Shown here: piece by piece, positions 24,764 to 32,317 of the stretch | Layout: the number at the start of each line of letters is the position of its first letter | Position numbering within the stretch: the first letter of the stretch is position 1 | Source: Candidatus Coatesiibacteriota bacterium | Lineage (GTDB): Bacteria > RBG-13-66-14 > B26-G2 > JAUVZD01 | Assembly (NCBI GenBank): GCA_030602715.1 | Contig: JAUVZD010000013.1 | Location: 1 to 48,565 of the forward strand | DNA: 48,565 bases | Direction of reading: 5' to 3' | The notes under the pieces: model-generated | Database searches by the model: none | Told to the model about the DNA's origin: nothing | Seen by the model: the letters and a program-made list of their open reading frames with translations, nothing else | Program-made: the position numbers and the translations under genes

Positions 24764-25639
24764 CTATAAACCGCCCGAAACGGATTCTAAATCATCGTTT
24801 CTCAGATCCAGCATATGTCCTTTACAACCTTTTCGTGAGCAGATTTGCACCATACCCCCACCCCTGACGACCATAGGCACCATAGGCGCACCGCATTCGG
24901 GGCAGGGCACCGCACTTCTCAACTCAGCGTGGCAGTGTGGGCAGAAGAAGTTTACCACAGTTTTTTCCGGCACCTCGTATTCAGACTCTACATTATAACT
25001 ACCATAAAGACTGGACAATCTAAGCCAACCGTGCTTACGACCGAAGGACTGGGTTACACGGACTGACGGGCATCCGTCAATTAGATGTTCCGAATCCATC
25101 AGGCTGTGATTGCACCTGGGACAGCTTACCTCAACCGGGAAGATCCGCCGGTCCCCTTCTATCTCAACTTTGTCCAGCCCGGCTTTGGTTCTTTTAATTA
25201 TTTTCTTGACTTTCACTGAACTAACATTTGAAAAATAATGCCCCTCAACAACAACAATTGGTCCCAGGGCACAAGCGCCCAGGCAGTTAACCGTCATTAA
25301 TGTAAACTCCTTATCAGGCGTTGTCTCTCCCGCTCGTATTCCCAATTGCCGCTCAAACTCTTTGGCTATCGCCGGTCCCCCTCTTACGTGGCATGCCGTG
25401 CCCAGGCAGACGGATACCAGATGTTTACCTCGGGGTTTTAGGCTGAACGATTTATAAAATGTGGCAACGCTGTAAACGTCAACCAACGAGTAACCCGTTT
25501 TTTCAGATACTACCCTCAGGGTTTCCGGGGGGAGATAACCATATAATGCCTGAATTTCCTCAAGCATCGCTATTACCGCACCCCGTCTGCGGCCATATTT
25601 TTCTACAATCTCGGAAACTGGGGTGATATCCTGTTGCAT
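24764..25639 (-). CDS. NuoE-like [2Fe-2S] subunit with C-terminal zinc-ribbon domain
   Basis: Residues 1-155 are a NuoE/HydC thioredoxin-like domain. Cluster ligands are in CLGTACHVRGG and VNCLGACALGP, with the helical YGYLPPETLRVVSEKTG before them. Residues ~170-290 are an extra domain with four Cys pairs (SCPRCNHSLMDS, FFCPHCHAEL, PCPECGAPM, ICSRKGCKGH). The same domain forms the whole protein at 26212-26604. ATG 25639 is chosen over TTG 25660 because GGAG lies nine bases upstream. It is the first gene of a four-gene operon ending at 19268; the gap to nuoF::gltD is only 12 bases. The role of the zinc-ribbon domain is unknown. Confidence 0.9.
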   Translation of the reverse strand: MQQDITPVSEIVEKYGRRRGAVIAMLEEIQALYGYLPPETLRVVSEKTGYSLVDVYSVATFYKSFSLKPRGKHLVSVCLGTACHVRGGPAIAKEFERQLGIRAGETTPDKEFTLMTVNCLGACALGPIVVVEGHYFSNVSSVKVKKIIKRTKAGLDKVEIEGDRRIFPVEVSCPRCNHSLMDSEHLIDGCPSVRVTQSFGRKHGWLRLSSLYGSYNVESEYEVPEKTVVNFFCPHCHAELRSAVPCPECGAPMVPMVVRGGGMVQICSRKGCKGHMLDLRNDDLESVSGGL

Positions 25640-26105
25640 CGTAACTTTCTCCAAAGACAATTTTAAATTTTAGAACACTTGCTCGGAAATTATATACAAA
25701 AAAAATACCAGTAAAAGCATATTTCCAGCGAAAATGCGGGGGGAAGGTTATCATATGGCCCTACCACTGTCAAGAGAAAACTATCACAAACTCTGGACGA
25801 TACCCCATTGGGATACACCTAAGGTTTTCAAGAGCACTACTAATACTATTATAAATAGTTTAAATAAACTAGTAGTAGTAATAGTAATACCTGTTGATAT
25901 GTGGAATGATGACCCAATCTGCTTGTATAGCGGTCTTTATGAGCAGGCACACGTGTTGGTAGGTATGTGTATTGCCTGCTCAAACGTGGTGGCTGAAATG
26001 TTGATAATTGTGTTTATAGGAAGTTTGGCGGAAAGGGGATTTTAGTTTTCCAGAGGGTTGTTGATATTATCAACAAGTTGTTCCAGGTTTTCTACAGATC
26101 CAGGG
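25640..26105 (-). promoter_or_regulatory. Regulatory region upstream of the nuoE-like operon, with a 19-bp palindrome and repeated half-sites
   Basis: This interval holds no gene I can support. A perfect 19-base palindrome, TTGTTGATATTATCAACAA, lies at 26058-26076. The half-site TGTTGATA recurs at 25892-25899 and 25999-26006. A TATAAT-like -10 on the minus strand lies at 25694-25689, about 50 bases before the ATG, with a weak -35. A nested A+T-rich inverted-repeat block spans 25836-25886 (TACTATTA/TAATAGTA; TAGTTTA/TAAACTA). A 97-codon ORF (25755-26045, plus) is possible but unsupported. The half-sites look like an operator; the regulator is unknown. Confidence 0.45.
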
Positions 26106-26138
26106 GATAAAAAAGAATTAAGGCACGGGTGTGCCTTT
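26106..26138 (-). terminator. Terminator of the zinc-ribbon gene (minus strand)
   Basis: On the minus strand AAGGCAC pairs with GTGCCTT around a four-base loop (26137-26120), followed by AATTCTTTTTTAT. This separates the gene at 26212 from the nuoE-like operon. Confidence 0.75.
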
Positions 26139-26211
26139 AATGTGTATTGGGGACGGTATGTTTTGGTGACGGAAGAATGGTTCACATCGCATTCTCCGTT
26201 GAGGGGTGTCC

Positions 26212-26604
26212 TTATAAGCCGGTGGACTCGTAGAACATCTGCAGTTCGGTATTCAGGTCCTCAAATTCCAGCAGGTGTTTCTTACAGCCCTTTCGTGAGC
26301 ATATCAGTATCTTTCCTCCGGCAACCACCATCATAGTAACCATGTCTGCTCCGCACAATTCGCATACCCGGGTGCCCTTCAGATTGGTCTCGCAGTGAGG
26401 GCAGAAGAACTCAACCACATCGCCCTCGGGAATGTCAAGTTCGCAGTCTATCTTATAACTGCCATAAAGCGAGCTTAGGTAGAGGGCTCCGCGCTTTCCC
26501 TTGTACTTTATTGAAAACCGCACGCTGGGTTTTTCGTCAAGTTGACGGCTGGAGTCCATGAAGCTCTGTCCACAGTGAGAACAACTGATCTTAAGGCTTA
26601 TCAT
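26212..26604 (-). CDS. Stand-alone zinc-ribbon protein, paralogue of the NuoE-like C-terminal domain
   Basis: The ~130-residue protein aligns along its whole length with residues 170-290 of the NuoE-like protein. Shared features are SC-HC/SCPRC, MDSS, PSVRF/PSVRV, LSSLYGSYK, FFCPHCE, CELCGADM and the very similar ICSRKGCKKHLLEF. The cysteine pairs suggest two zinc sites. Start choice is uncertain: AGGAGG lies 13 bases before ATG 26604 but only one base before GTG 26616. It has its own probable promoter and terminator. I know of no function for this domain; the shared sequence suggests it binds the same partner as the NuoE-like subunit. Confidence 0.75.
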   Translation of the reverse strand: MISLKISCSHCGQSFMDSSRQLDEKPSVRFSIKYKGKRGALYLSSLYGSYKIDCELDIPEGDVVEFFCPHCETNLKGTRVCELCGADMVTMMVVAGGKILICSRKGCKKHLLEFEDLNTELQMFYESTGL

Positions 26605-26645
26605 TGATCCAAGCACACCTCCTCTGTGATTTTTTTTACAGACAT

Positions 26646-26674
26646 ATTAAAACATAAATGTTGTAATTTTTCAA
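26646..26674 (-). promoter_or_regulatory. Candidate promoter of the zinc-ribbon gene
   Basis: On the minus strand: TTGAAA (26674-26669), 17-base spacer, TTTAAT (26651-26646), about 40 bases before the start. The rest of the 26617-26808 gap is A+T-rich with no further feature. Confidence 0.5.
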
Positions 26675-26808
26675 TGTTAAAAACTGGTGTTAATTTAAAA
26701 ATTTCGGTGAACAGAAGGGCTCTGAAAGATTAAAAATATAATTTTTAAGGGGGAAAAAAGAGGGTACTGATGTGCCTCCGGGTAATATATACAATCGGCG
26801 TTATCGGA

Positions 26809-28134
26809 TTAATCGCTCAGCTCGGTTGCCTGCCCGCCTTGGAGAAGACGGGTCAGGTAGTCAATATCCAGGCGCAGGTTTTTATCGCTGTCCAATAGCT
26901 TACTTATCTTTCCTATGGAGTGGATGACTGTGGAGTGGTCCCTTTTCCCGAAGGCATCGCCGATGTCCGAGAGCGAGAGGTTGGTCAGGTTGCGGGTTAG
27001 GAAGGTGGCTACCTGACGGGGGAAGGCGATCGGTGCCGAGCGTGATTTGGAACGGAGGTCGGCGACGCTGACCTTGTAGTGTTTGGCTACCGCCTGCTGA
27101 ACCATCTTTACGGTTATCACCCGGCGGGACTCCTTGAAGAAGTCAGCCAGGAGCGATTCTGCCAGCTCCTCGTCTATATGGGTATTGAGCAGGTGGGAGT
27201 GGGCGGAAAGGCGCACCAGCGCCCCCTCAATTACCCGTATGTTTGTGGTTATGGTGCTGGCGATGAGCATACACACCTCGGGGGAGATGTCCATAGTCAG
27301 GTCTTCGCACTTCTTCTCAATGATGGCTATGCGGGTCTCCAGGTCCGGGGGTTGGATGTCGGCGATCAGCCCCCACTCAAAGCGGGAGACGAGCCTCTCC
27401 TCCAGAGTGGGGATGTTCTTGGGGGCGCGGTCGGAGGTGAGCACGATCTGGCTCTGGGAATCGTAGAGTGAATTGAATGTGTGGAAGAACTCCTCCTGGG
27501 TGCGCTCCTTGTCGGCAAAGAACTGGACATCGTCAATGAGAATCACATCCAATGAGCGGTAGCGGTTACGGAATTGGTTGACCGTATTGAAGCGGATGGA
27601 TTCAATGAGGTCGTTCAAAAAATGTTCCGAGGAGACATAGCGCACGGTGGTTCGTGGGTTTTTTAAGAGCACCCAGTGACCGATGGCTTGGATTAAGTGG
27701 GTTTTCCCCAAGCCGACCCCACCGTAGATGAAGAGTGGGTTGTATGCTTGGGCGGGGGATTCAGCAACCGCCAGGCAGGCGGCGTGGCAGAAGGAGTTGG
27801 ACTTTCCCACCACGAAGTCCTCAAAGGTGAACTTTTTGTGCAGGTTGTTGCCGAAGTCGCCTTTGTCCTGCGCCTCGTAGGATTCCGCTGGACATGTGAA
27901 ATCGATGTATAGGTCGGGCAAGCCCTGTTCGGCAAGCGAGCTCTGGATTTTGTCCATGAAGCGACTGCGCAGGGTATCCCGGAGGGTGATGGTGGGGACC
28001 TCAACGATCAGCCTCTCCTTATCAAGGTAGATACCGCTGGTGGGGGAAAACCAGGTGTGGTAGGAATCGTTGTCCAGGACGGTGCGGATTTTAGATAGGG
28101 TTTTTTCCCAGACATCGGAGGGATTTAGAATCAT
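26809..28134 (-). CDS. dnaA: Chromosomal replication initiator DnaA
   Basis: DnaA binds origin boxes and opens DNA for replication. The 441-residue protein has the N-terminal domain (DVWEKTLSKIRTVLDNDSYHTWF), a short linker, and the AAA+ domain with Walker A GGVGLGKTHL at 138-147 and Walker B VILIDDVQFF. The C-terminal helix-turn-helix has FGKRDHSTVIHSIGKI, the box-binding signature. CCGGAG precedes the ATG by seven bases. It diverges from rpmH, with 426 bases between them. It ends with no obvious terminator before the zinc-ribbon gene. Confidence 0.98.
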   Translation of the reverse strand: MILNPSDVWEKTLSKIRTVLDNDSYHTWFSPTSGIYLDKERLIVEVPTITLRDTLRSRFMDKIQSSLAEQGLPDLYIDFTCPAESYEAQDKGDFGNNLHKKFTFEDFVVGKSNSFCHAACLAVAESPAQAYNPLFIYGGVGLGKTHLIQAIGHWVLLKNPRTTVRYVSSEHFLNDLIESIRFNTVNQFRNRYRSLDVILIDDVQFFADKERTQEEFFHTFNSLYDSQSQIVLTSDRAPKNIPTLEERLVSRFEWGLIADIQPPDLETRIAIIEKKCEDLTMDISPEVCMLIASTITTNIRVIEGALVRLSAHSHLLNTHIDEELAESLLADFFKESRRVITVKMVQQAVAKHYKVSVADLRSKSRSAPIAFPRQVATFLTRNLTNLSLSDIGDAFGKRDHSTVIHSIGKISKLLDSDKNLRLDIDYLTRLLQGGQATELSD

Positions 28135-28140
28135 GGCGCA

Positions 28141-28420
28141 TCTCCGGTTTTATAAAGTATTTATGAGGCGGGTGGATGGAAATTGGAAAGTTACATAAAG
28201 CATTGAAAACAAAAGAGTTAATATAAACCTTACCTGATTTTCAACACCTGTGGAAAACAACATAACCGATTGAAAATAAAAGGTTTAAGGGGCAAAACAC
28301 ACCAAAATATTGCATTGGATTGTGGAAAAGTTATTCCGTAAAGCCAAAACTCAGTATAAGCCTGTTGTGGGGGGATGTCAAGAAAAAAGTTGCAAAAGTA
28401 TCCCCCAAAAGAGAAAAATC
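28141..28420. other. Candidate replication origin segment between dnaA and rpmH
   Basis: This A+T-rich gap separates divergent dnaA and rpmH, a common place for oriC. TGTGGAAAA (reverse complement TTTTCCACA, a one-mismatch DnaA box) occurs at 28249-28257 and 28321-28329. TTTTCAACA lies at 28238-28246, and several TTGAAAA runs lie nearby. Only two good boxes are visible, so support is moderate. No gene is present. Confidence 0.45.
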
Positions 28421-28495
28421 TTTTAAATAATTATGGTGTCAGGTGGATTTGTTATCAAACTGGAGATGCGGACGCAAAAACGGGTAGAAAAAAAC

Positions 28496-28524
28496 TTGAC
28501 TTGGCACTGTGTGGAGCCTATAAT
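28496..28524 (+). promoter_or_regulatory. Sigma70-type promoter of rpmH-rnpA
   Basis: TTGACT (28496-28501), 17-base spacer, TATAAT (28519-28524). The -10 ends 36 bases before the rpmH GTG, which has GGGGAGGAAG just upstream. Confidence 0.85.
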
Positions 28525-28560
28525 AATTGTTTGCAACTTTAAATCTTGGGGAGGAAGACT

Positions 28561-28695
28561 GTGAAACGGACATATCAACCATCCAGAATCAAGAGAAAGC
28601 GGAGCCACGGGTTTCGCCGGCGAATGAGCACTCGCAGCGGAAGGGCGGTGATAAACCGCCGGCGCAGAAAGAACAGGAAACGACTTAGCGCATGA
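28561..28695 (+). CDS. rpmH: 50S ribosomal protein L34
   Basis: This 44-residue, highly basic protein has the usual L34 length and sequence ([20 protein letters not shown], then [16 protein letters not shown]). It starts with GTG after a GGGGAGGA site. Its TGA overlaps the next ATG (ATGA), so rnpA is translationally coupled. The classical rpmH-rnpA order is kept. Confidence 0.97.
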   Translation: MKRTYQPSRIKRKRSHGFRRRMSTRSGRAVINRRRRKNRKRLSA

Positions 28696-29363
28696 TTCCC
28701 GCTGAGGAAAGTGGAGGTGGGGATTTCTCTTTCCCCGCAGAGGAGAGATTGACCGAGCGCAATCAGTTTGTGCGGGTCTTGAGGAACGGTGGGAAAATTG
28801 CCAATGGCAATGTGATTTTATATTACTTGAAGGTTGAAGATGATTCTAAAAAATTGGGTTTGATTGTGGGGCGCAGTGCCGGCAAGGCAGTCGCCAGGAA
28901 TAGGGTCAAGCGCATCTTTCGGGAGGTATATCGGCACAATAAACACCGTCTCCCGAAGGGATATTGGATGATCTTGGGCTACGCTGGAGCCGGGGGCGAA
29001 GGAAAGCTGACCGGTGCACCAAGGAAAGAGGCACTCAGAAGGCTGAGAGCTGAGGCGGAGGGATTGCTTGCCGGGTTGGAGGAGGAGACCGGTAACCGCC
29101 GGGAAGAGGGGGAGAGGGAAGCGAAGATTGACGGCAATCCCCGCTGGAGCGGATGGACCTACGGGCTCTTCACCTCCCCTATCCGCTTGTGGCAGATTGC
29201 CGTCGCCAGGCTGTTTCCTCCCTCGTGCAGATTCTATCCCACCTGCTCCGATTATGCCCTTCAGGCTCTGGCAAAGTATGGTCCTGTGAGGGGAACCGCC
29301 AAAGCGGTCTGGCGGGTTTTGCGCTGTAACCCCTTCTCAGCCGGTGGTTACGACCCACCCTAG
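28692..29363 (+). CDS. rnpA: Ribonuclease P protein fused to YidD membrane-insertion factor
   Basis: One open frame of 223 codons holds two normally separate proteins. Residues ~17-115 are RnpA, the protein cofactor of RNase P ([15 protein letters not shown], and the RNA-binding signature [16 protein letters not shown]). Residues ~160-223 are YidD ([43 protein letters not shown]), which assists YidC. A charged linker ([17 protein letters not shown]) joins them. In most bacteria the two genes are adjacent, so loss of one stop would produce this. Whether the product stays joined is unknown. Confidence 0.92.
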   Translation: MIPAEESGGGDFSFPAEERLTERNQFVRVLRNGGKIANGNVILYYLKVEDDSKKLGLIVGRSAGKAVARNRVKRIFREVYRHNKHRLPKGYWMILGYAGAGGEGKLTGAPRKEALRRLRAEAEGLLAGLEEETGNRREEGEREAKIDGNPRWSGWTYGLFTSPIRLWQIAVARLFPPSCRFYPTCSDYALQALAKYGPVRGTAKAVWRVLRCNPFSAGGYDPP

Positions 29364-29450
29364 ACCTGGATGGCAGGTAAATGGTAGGGTAGTCATCGGG
29401 TCTCTTTAATTGAGCTTATTTCTCACCTTTCCACAAAGAATGGGTGAAGG

Positions 29451-31178
29451 ATGGAAAAGAGATACATCATCGCACTGGTATTAATCTTTGTTATTCTGGT
29501 AGGCTATAGCCTCATAATGGGATATATCCGTGGGGAAGAACCAAAGGTGGAGGAGAAGGAGGAGTTGGCCGAGGAGGAGGTGGTTTTAGAGAAGGAGGAG
29601 GAAGAGGTCGTTGTTGAGGAGAGGGAGCAGGAAGAACCTCTGCAGGTGGAGGTGGAGGAGATAGTCGTTGAGCCGGTGGAGGTAGAGGAGCCCCAGCCTG
29701 TAGCCGAGGAGGAAGTAGAGATTGTTGAGCCGGTGGAGAAGAAGGAGATACCGGTCTCGGTAGTGGTGGGTGAAATTTTAGACCTGACACTGGTGAACGG
29801 CGAGATTGTAGAGTATCATTTCACCAAGTATGAAAAACGGGACCCGGAGGATAAACAACCCCTGATCACCAACGAAGTTAAGGCGCCCCCCTTAACGATT
29901 GAGTTTGAAAGCGTTGTCCTGCAGAGAATAGCCGGTTACGGCTTTGTCCCCGACAAGGAGAGGATAGTTATCGGGGAGGGCAAGGACGAGACCCTTACCC
30001 TGGTGGCGGAGGATCCCAGCGACCCGGAACGGAAGCTGATAGAGCGCATCACCTTCCACGGGCAAAGCTACATGCTGGATGTAGAAGTGGAGACGGTGGG
30101 CTTGGAGGAGGAGCTGGAGAAGGGCTTCCGGGTCTGGGCGGGAAACTTCTACGACCCCGAGGATGAGTGGAATCATAAGAATGTCAAAGTGCTGACCAAA
30201 GTTGGGGATGAAAAGGAGAAGGATGAGCTGGGAAAGGACTCCGGGGAGATCGCCCACGAGGGAGCGATAAACTGGACCGCGTTAAACAGCAAGTATTTCG
30301 CCTCCATCATCGTTCCCCAACCGGGGGACTGCAAAGGGGCATACATCTATCGCAGTAAGAACGAACTTCTGGGGGTGGTGGCACAGCTTGAGGAGGGGAA
30401 GCCCTTTCGGCTCTATTTTGGACCCTTGGAATACGACCGCCTGAAAGGATATGAGCTTTCCCTGGAGTGGAATGTGGACATGGGCTGGTCCTGGATTGCG
30501 CCCATAAGCAGGGTCTTTTTAAAGATGATGGAGTGGAGCAACCGGGTGACCGGAAACTACGGGGTGGATATCGTCATCCTGTCAGTCTTGCTCAAAGTAT
30601 TGCTTCTGCCCTTGACCCAGCGAGCGCTCCGGTCTTCAAAGTCAATGCAGATGCTCCAGCCGAAGATAGCGGAACTAAAGGAGAAACTTAAAGGCGAGCC
30701 GGAGAAGCTCAATAAGGAGACTTTTGCATTATACAAGAAATATAAGATTAATCCCCTGGGTGGATGCCTCCCCCTCCTTCTGCAGATGCCCATCTTCATA
30801 GCCCTCTTCAACGCCCTGCGCAATGCGGTGGAGCTGTATGGAGCAAAGTTCACCCTGTGGATAACCGACCTGTCCCAGGCTGACGCCCTCTTTCGTCTGC
30901 CGTTTACAATACCCCTTCTAAACACCGACAAGTTCAGTCTGTTGCCCATTTTGATGATCGTTGCCATGGTGGTGCAGAATAGACTCACCACTCAGGGAAA
31001 GGGAGGCAAGAAGGGCGATCAACAGAAGATGATGGCTTTTCTGCCCATTATCTTCGGGTTCATCTTCTATACCATGCCCTCGGGTCTGGTGTTGTATTGG
31101 CTTATCAACACCGTCTTGACCATATTGCAACAGCATTACATGGTAAAGCCGGTGGAAGCCCTGAAGGAGGAGAGGTAA
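29451..31178 (+). CDS. yidC: Membrane protein insertase YidC
   Basis: YidC inserts and folds inner-membrane proteins. The 575-residue product has a first transmembrane helix (IIALVLIFVILVGYSLIMG), a long acidic Glu/Val-rich stretch (residues ~25-95), then the periplasmic beta domain (~105-345). The conserved insertase core follows with GVDIVILSVLLKVLLLPLT, INPLGGCLPLLLQMPIFIAL and GLVLYWLINTVLTILQQ. The periplasmic domain indicates the Gram-negative type. The last ~58 bases recur at 31324-31385. RnpA::YidD lies directly upstream, a natural partnership. Confidence 0.96.
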   Translation: MEKRYIIALVLIFVILVGYSLIMGYIRGEEPKVEEKEELAEEEVVLEKEEEEVVVEEREQEEPLQVEVEEIVVEPVEVEEPQPVAEEEVEIVEPVEKKEIPVSVVVGEILDLTLVNGEIVEYHFTKYEKRDPEDKQPLITNEVKAPPLTIEFESVVLQRIAGYGFVPDKERIVIGEGKDETLTLVAEDPSDPERKLIERITFHGQSYMLDVEVETVGLEEELEKGFRVWAGNFYDPEDEWNHKNVKVLTKVGDEKEKDELGKDSGEIAHEGAINWTALNSKYFASIIVPQPGDCKGAYIYRSKNELLGVVAQLEEGKPFRLYFGPLEYDRLKGYELSLEWNVDMGWSWIAPISRVFLKMMEWSNRVTGNYGVDIVILSVLLKVLLLPLTQRALRSSKSMQMLQPKIAELKEKLKGEPEKLNKETFALYKKYKINPLGGCLPLLLQMPIFIALFNALRNAVELYGAKFTLWITDLSQADALFRLPFTIPLLNTDKFSLLPILMIVAMVVQNRLTTQGKGGKKGDQQKMMAFLPIIFGFIFYTMPSGLVLYWLINTVLTILQQHYMVKPVEALKEER

Positions 31179-31184
31179 GGGGGG
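31123..31184 (+). repeat. Direct repeat copy 1: yidC 3' end
   Basis: The last codons of yidC, the stop and a following G run recur 201 bases downstream. Both copies read in frame to a stop (ending KEER here and KEEA there). Confidence 0.85.
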
Positions 31185-31323
31185 AATTTGGGAATTTAGG
31201 TTTGTTTGTAACGCTTATAGCTAATGGATGGTTTAGCGGGAAGCGATAATCCGACGCAAAATCACGAATAAATGGTTACTTTTCGCCCTGTATTCTGAAA
31301 AACGCACCTTTTTTGATTGTTAC

Positions 31324-31385
31324 ATTTGCAACAGCGTTATATGGTAAAGCCGGTGGAAGCCCTGAAGGAGGAGGCGTAAGGGGGG
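31324..31385 (+). repeat. Direct repeat copy 2: displaced yidC 3' end
   Basis: This copy matches 31123-31184 apart from a few substitutions: GCGTTATATGG against GCATTACATGG, and GGCGTAA against GAGGTAA. It keeps the yidC frame and ends in TAA. The ~140 bases between the copies contain no recognised gene. The restriction-modification genes start 57 bases later. Confidence 0.85.
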
Positions 31386-31441
31386 TTTGAAGAGTAAATG
31401 TTGTTTGGAACTTGATTTTAGAAAGAATAGGAGAAGTTTTT

Positions 31442-32317
31442 GTGGAAGTTGAGCATGAAATATATAAAGAGGATTGCCTCGGTTGGTTGAAGAGGTGTTC
31501 TGGAAATGGGTTTCACCTTTCTTTTATTGATCCTCCATTTAGGCAGGGTAAAGATTATAGGTTTTTTGATGACAATCAACCTGAAAAAGAATATTGGGAT
31601 TGGTTGAAGGATGTTGTGTTGGGAATATTTGAAAATACTGTTAAGGGTGGGGCTATATATTTTATGCAGAGAGAGAAGAACACAGAAAATGTATTATGTT
31701 TACTTAGAGAGACCGGGTGGAGTTTTCAGAATTTAATAATTTGGAAGAAGAAAACATCAGCAGTTCCTTGTGAATCAAGATATTCTAAGCAGTATCAAAT
31801 TATTTTATTTGCTACCAAGGGTAAGAAGCCTAGGTTGTTCAACAGACTAAGGATAGATTTGCCTGTTCCTGCCAACTATAAATATGAAAGACCGAATGGC
31901 GTTTATGTTACTGATGTATGGGATGATATCAGAGAGTTAACATCAGGATATTTTGCCGGGGATGAAGCAATAAGGGATGGCAAAGGGAAAAGGGTTCATA
32001 AGCAACAGTCACCCATATCTTTACTTCTTAGAATTGTGCTTACTTCCACTGTTCCTGGTGATACTGTGTTTGACCCTTTTGCGGGAACGGGTACTACATT
32101 GCTTGTCGCAAATCAGCTAAAACGTAATTCAATAGGGATAGAAATAGACCCCGAATACTTTGAGATTATTGAAAATCGTTTAAATTACTTAAGGTCTGCT
32201 GACGACATAACTAAGCACCATAACTATTATCGTTTCACTGAAAATATTAGCGAGATTTGGGTGGGGGAAAAGAGACCAATTGTTCCAGAACAAAGGAGCC
32301 TTTATCAAGATGTATAA
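31442..32317 (+). CDS. Site-specific DNA methyltransferase (beta-class motif order)
   Basis: This is a DNA amino-methyltransferase. The catalytic motif DPPF is at residues 30-33, and the SAM-binding motif FDPFAGTGTTLLVA begins at residue 210, followed by IGIEIDPEYFEI. That order (IV before I) marks the beta class. DPP favours N6-adenine, though N4-cytosine is not excluded. GTG 31442 is chosen for its AGGAG eight bases upstream; TTG 31412 would add ten residues. The stop overlaps the next gene by eight bases. It is A+T-rich compared with yidC and mnmE, which suggests transfer. It should protect host DNA from the adjacent nuclease. Confidence 0.88.
   Translation: MEVEHEIYKEDCLGWLKRCSGNGFHLSFIDPPFRQGKDYRFFDDNQPEKEYWDWLKDVVLGIFENTVKGGAIYFMQREKNTENVLCLLRETGWSFQNLIIWKKKTSAVPCESRYSKQYQIILFATKGKKPRLFNRLRIDLPVPANYKYERPNGVYVTDVWDDIRELTSGYFAGDEAIRDGKGKRVHKQQSPISLLLRIVLTSTVPGDTVFDPFAGTGTTLLVANQLKRNSIGIEIDPEYFEIIENRLNYLRSADDITKHHNYYRFTENISEIWVGEKRPIVPEQRSLYQDV

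Noticed and set aside
25734-26045. A plus-strand ORF of ~100 codons upstream of the nuoE-like operon, with GGGGAAGG before ATG 25755
   Set aside because: No family resemblance, it spans nested A+T repeats and the half-sites, and both neighbours run the other way. Kept only as a note in the regulatory region.
25892-26075. TTATCAACA sequences downstream of dnaA as the main origin
   Set aside because: They differ from the DnaA box at a key position and form an operator-like palindrome; the dnaA-rpmH gap has better boxes. A secondary role is not excluded.
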